Assembly: GCA_021814355.1 (NCBI GenBank)
Contig: JAKAIJ010000129.1
Location: forward strand, 1-7,278
Source: Acidobacteriota bacterium
Lineage (GTDB): Bacteria > Acidobacteriota > UBA4820 > DSQY01
DNA: 7,278 nt
Direction of reading: 5' to 3'
In this document: one piece after another, positions 6,749-7,278 of the stretch
Layout: each line of letters opens with the position of its first letter
Numbering within the stretch: the first letter of the stretch is position 1
Translations under genes and position numbers: made by a program
Notes under the pieces: model-generated
Seen by the model: only the letters and a program-made list of their open reading frames with translations
Database searches by the model: none
Told to the model about the DNA's origin: nothing

Positions 6749-6751
6749 GTA

Positions 6752-6807
6752 AGCTTTCCGCTTTCAGCGGTCCGCGATCAGTTGTTAGCTTTCAGCTATC
6801 AGCTAGG
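6752..6807. repeat. degenerate 7-bp tandem repeat, 8 units
   Basis: Eight head-to-tail heptamers: AGCTTTC, CGCTTTC, AGCGGTC, CGCGATC, AGTTGTT, AGCTTTC, AGCTATC, AGCTAGG. Most fit the consensus AGCTTTC/AGCTATC. The tract is much richer in A and T than its surroundings and starts 3 bp after the terminator T-run. It contains no gene. Heptamer arrays of this kind occur between genes in several bacterial groups; their function is unknown. Confidence 0.8.
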
Positions 6808-6952
6808 GCGTGTTCACACTTGCAATTCCGTTTACTCTCGGGCAAGCGAAGACCATGTGCGGGGCAGGCCGGCGTGCGCCTTTAGCGCCCGGCTCCGGGC
6901 GGGAGGCGGCGGTCCGAAAGGCGTCTAGGCCAGCGGGCCGTCCCAATCCGTT

Positions 6953-6970
6953 GCTCCTGCGCCCAGGAGC
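6953..6970. repeat. small perfect hairpin
   Basis: GCTCCTG (6953-6959) and CAGGAGC (6964-6970) form a perfect 7-bp stem with a CGCC loop. There is no T-run next to it. It is probably a minor structure in the repeat-rich spacer. Confidence 0.45.
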
Positions 6971-7120
6971 GTTCTCAGGGCGCTCTTCCAACCCTTTCTT
7001 CCCGCCGCCTCGCTCGCCCGGAGGCCCTTCGGACTTCCCGGCCTGCCTGTGCGGCACGACACCCTCTCCCCTCTTCACGCGAGCGCCGGCGGCGTCGAAC
7101 CATCTTCATCGTCAGGCTTC

Positions 7121-7171
7121 GGCGTGCGGCACGCTCCGAGTACATCCCAGTACACGTCGGTGCCGCCCGCC
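7121..7171. repeat. 51-bp imperfect palindrome with GTAC core
   Basis: Outer arms GGCGTGCGGCAC (7121-7132) and GTGCCGCCCGCC (7160-7171) match at 11 of 12 positions. Inner arms GAGTAC (7138-7143) and GTACAC (7150-7155) match at 5 of 6 around an ATCCCA loop, with a small internal bulge between the two stems. The layered stem resembles dispersed palindromic intergenic elements (REP-like); whether the genome has other copies cannot be told here. Confidence 0.65.
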
Positions 7172-7209
7172 TCGCCTTCCTCGAATCTGGCCCAACGGCG
7201 CCGGGACGC

Positions 7210-7242
7210 GCCTTTGCCCCCGCAAAACCTGGGGGCAAAGGC
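7210..7242. repeat. perfect 12-bp inverted repeat
   Basis: GCCTTTGCCCCC (7210-7221) and GGGGGCAAAGGC (7231-7242) are exact inverted copies around a 9-base loop. Neither strand has a T-run after the stem, so it is not an ordinary intrinsic terminator. It lies 38 bp from the palindrome at 7121-7171 and may belong to the same repeat element, or end a transcript of a gene beyond the window. Confidence 0.7.
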
Positions 7243-7278
7243 ATCCCACGCCGCACGACCTGCACAAATTCTCGCAGG

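Larger units (their letters stand above)
6808..7278. other. long non-coding spacer rich in inverted repeats
   Basis: No coding region is supported in these 471 bases. The open frames present are Arg/Gly/Pro-rich, lack recognisable domains and cut across the inverted repeats at 7121-7171 and 7210-7242. No tRNA, rRNA or promoter was recognised. Apart from the listed hairpins, 6821-6950 holds only a short GC-rich stem (6886-6891 with 6896-6901). Confidence 0.65.

Noticed and set aside
6752..6807. CRISPR array in the repeat tract
   Set aside because: The units are 7 bp and directly adjacent, with no spacers and no cas genes.
7189..7242. Integron attC-like site (GCCCAAC near 7190 followed by a hairpin)
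   Set aside because: GCCCAAC fits RYYYAAC, but I found no matching GTTRRRY at the expected distance, and no integrase or cassette structure is present.
6803..7265. Two minus-strand open frames of about 90 codons in the right-hand spacer
   Set aside because: They overlap each other in different frames, cross the inverted repeats, are Arg/Gly/Pro-rich and have no recognisable domain or good ribosome binding site.

Overview
The window is high-GC bacterial DNA with five genes. Four genes on the minus strand (window 4335 down to 156) look like one operon. A divergent fifth gene on the plus strand (4596-6692) has its own promoter and terminator. GC-rich codon use, Shine-Dalgarno-type sites, an EF-G2-type translation factor and repeat-rich spacers fit a soil, sediment or subsurface bacterium such as an Acidobacteriota, Myxococcota or deltaproteobacterial lineage. 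This placement is a guess from style; no taxonomic marker gene is present.

Minus-strand operon, in transcription order: (1) a small two-helix membrane protein with a C-terminal four-cysteine zinc ribbon; (2) a DUF2207-like type I membrane protein with a signal peptide, an external domain, one transmembrane region and a cytosolic part ending in an alternating Cys-Ala tail with seven cysteines; (3) a secreted or periplasmic SIMPL (DUF541, YggE-like) protein; (4) a radical SAM enzyme with an N-terminal PqqD-like domain and a C-terminal SPASM domain. The spacers are 50, 22 and 25 bp. Genes 2, 3 and 4 each have a purine-rich ribosome binding site 5-7 nt from the chosen start.

The most interesting reading is that the Cys-Ala tail of gene 2 is a substrate of the PqqD/radical SAM/SPASM enzyme of gene 4. 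PqqD-like domains recognise ribosomal peptides, SPASM radical SAM enzymes often modify peptides (including thioether formation at Cys), and the tail is predicted to lie in the cytosol with the enzyme. This would make the operon a protein-tail modification system rather than a classic short-peptide one. The link is inference from co-location and sequence features.

Plus strand: a clear sigma70-type promoter at 4511-4540 precedes an EF-G paralogue of the EF-G2/FusA2 type, in which the catalytic His of the DTPGH motif is Tyr. A textbook intrinsic terminator (6720-6748) follows it.

From 6749 to the window end there is no convincing gene. The spacer holds a degenerate 7-bp tandem repeat (6752-6807), a 7-bp hairpin, a 51-bp imperfect palindrome (7121-7171) and a perfect 12-bp inverted repeat (7210-7242), and looks like a landing site for dispersed intergenic repeats. 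The first 155 bp also hold two strong hairpins downstream of the minus operon.
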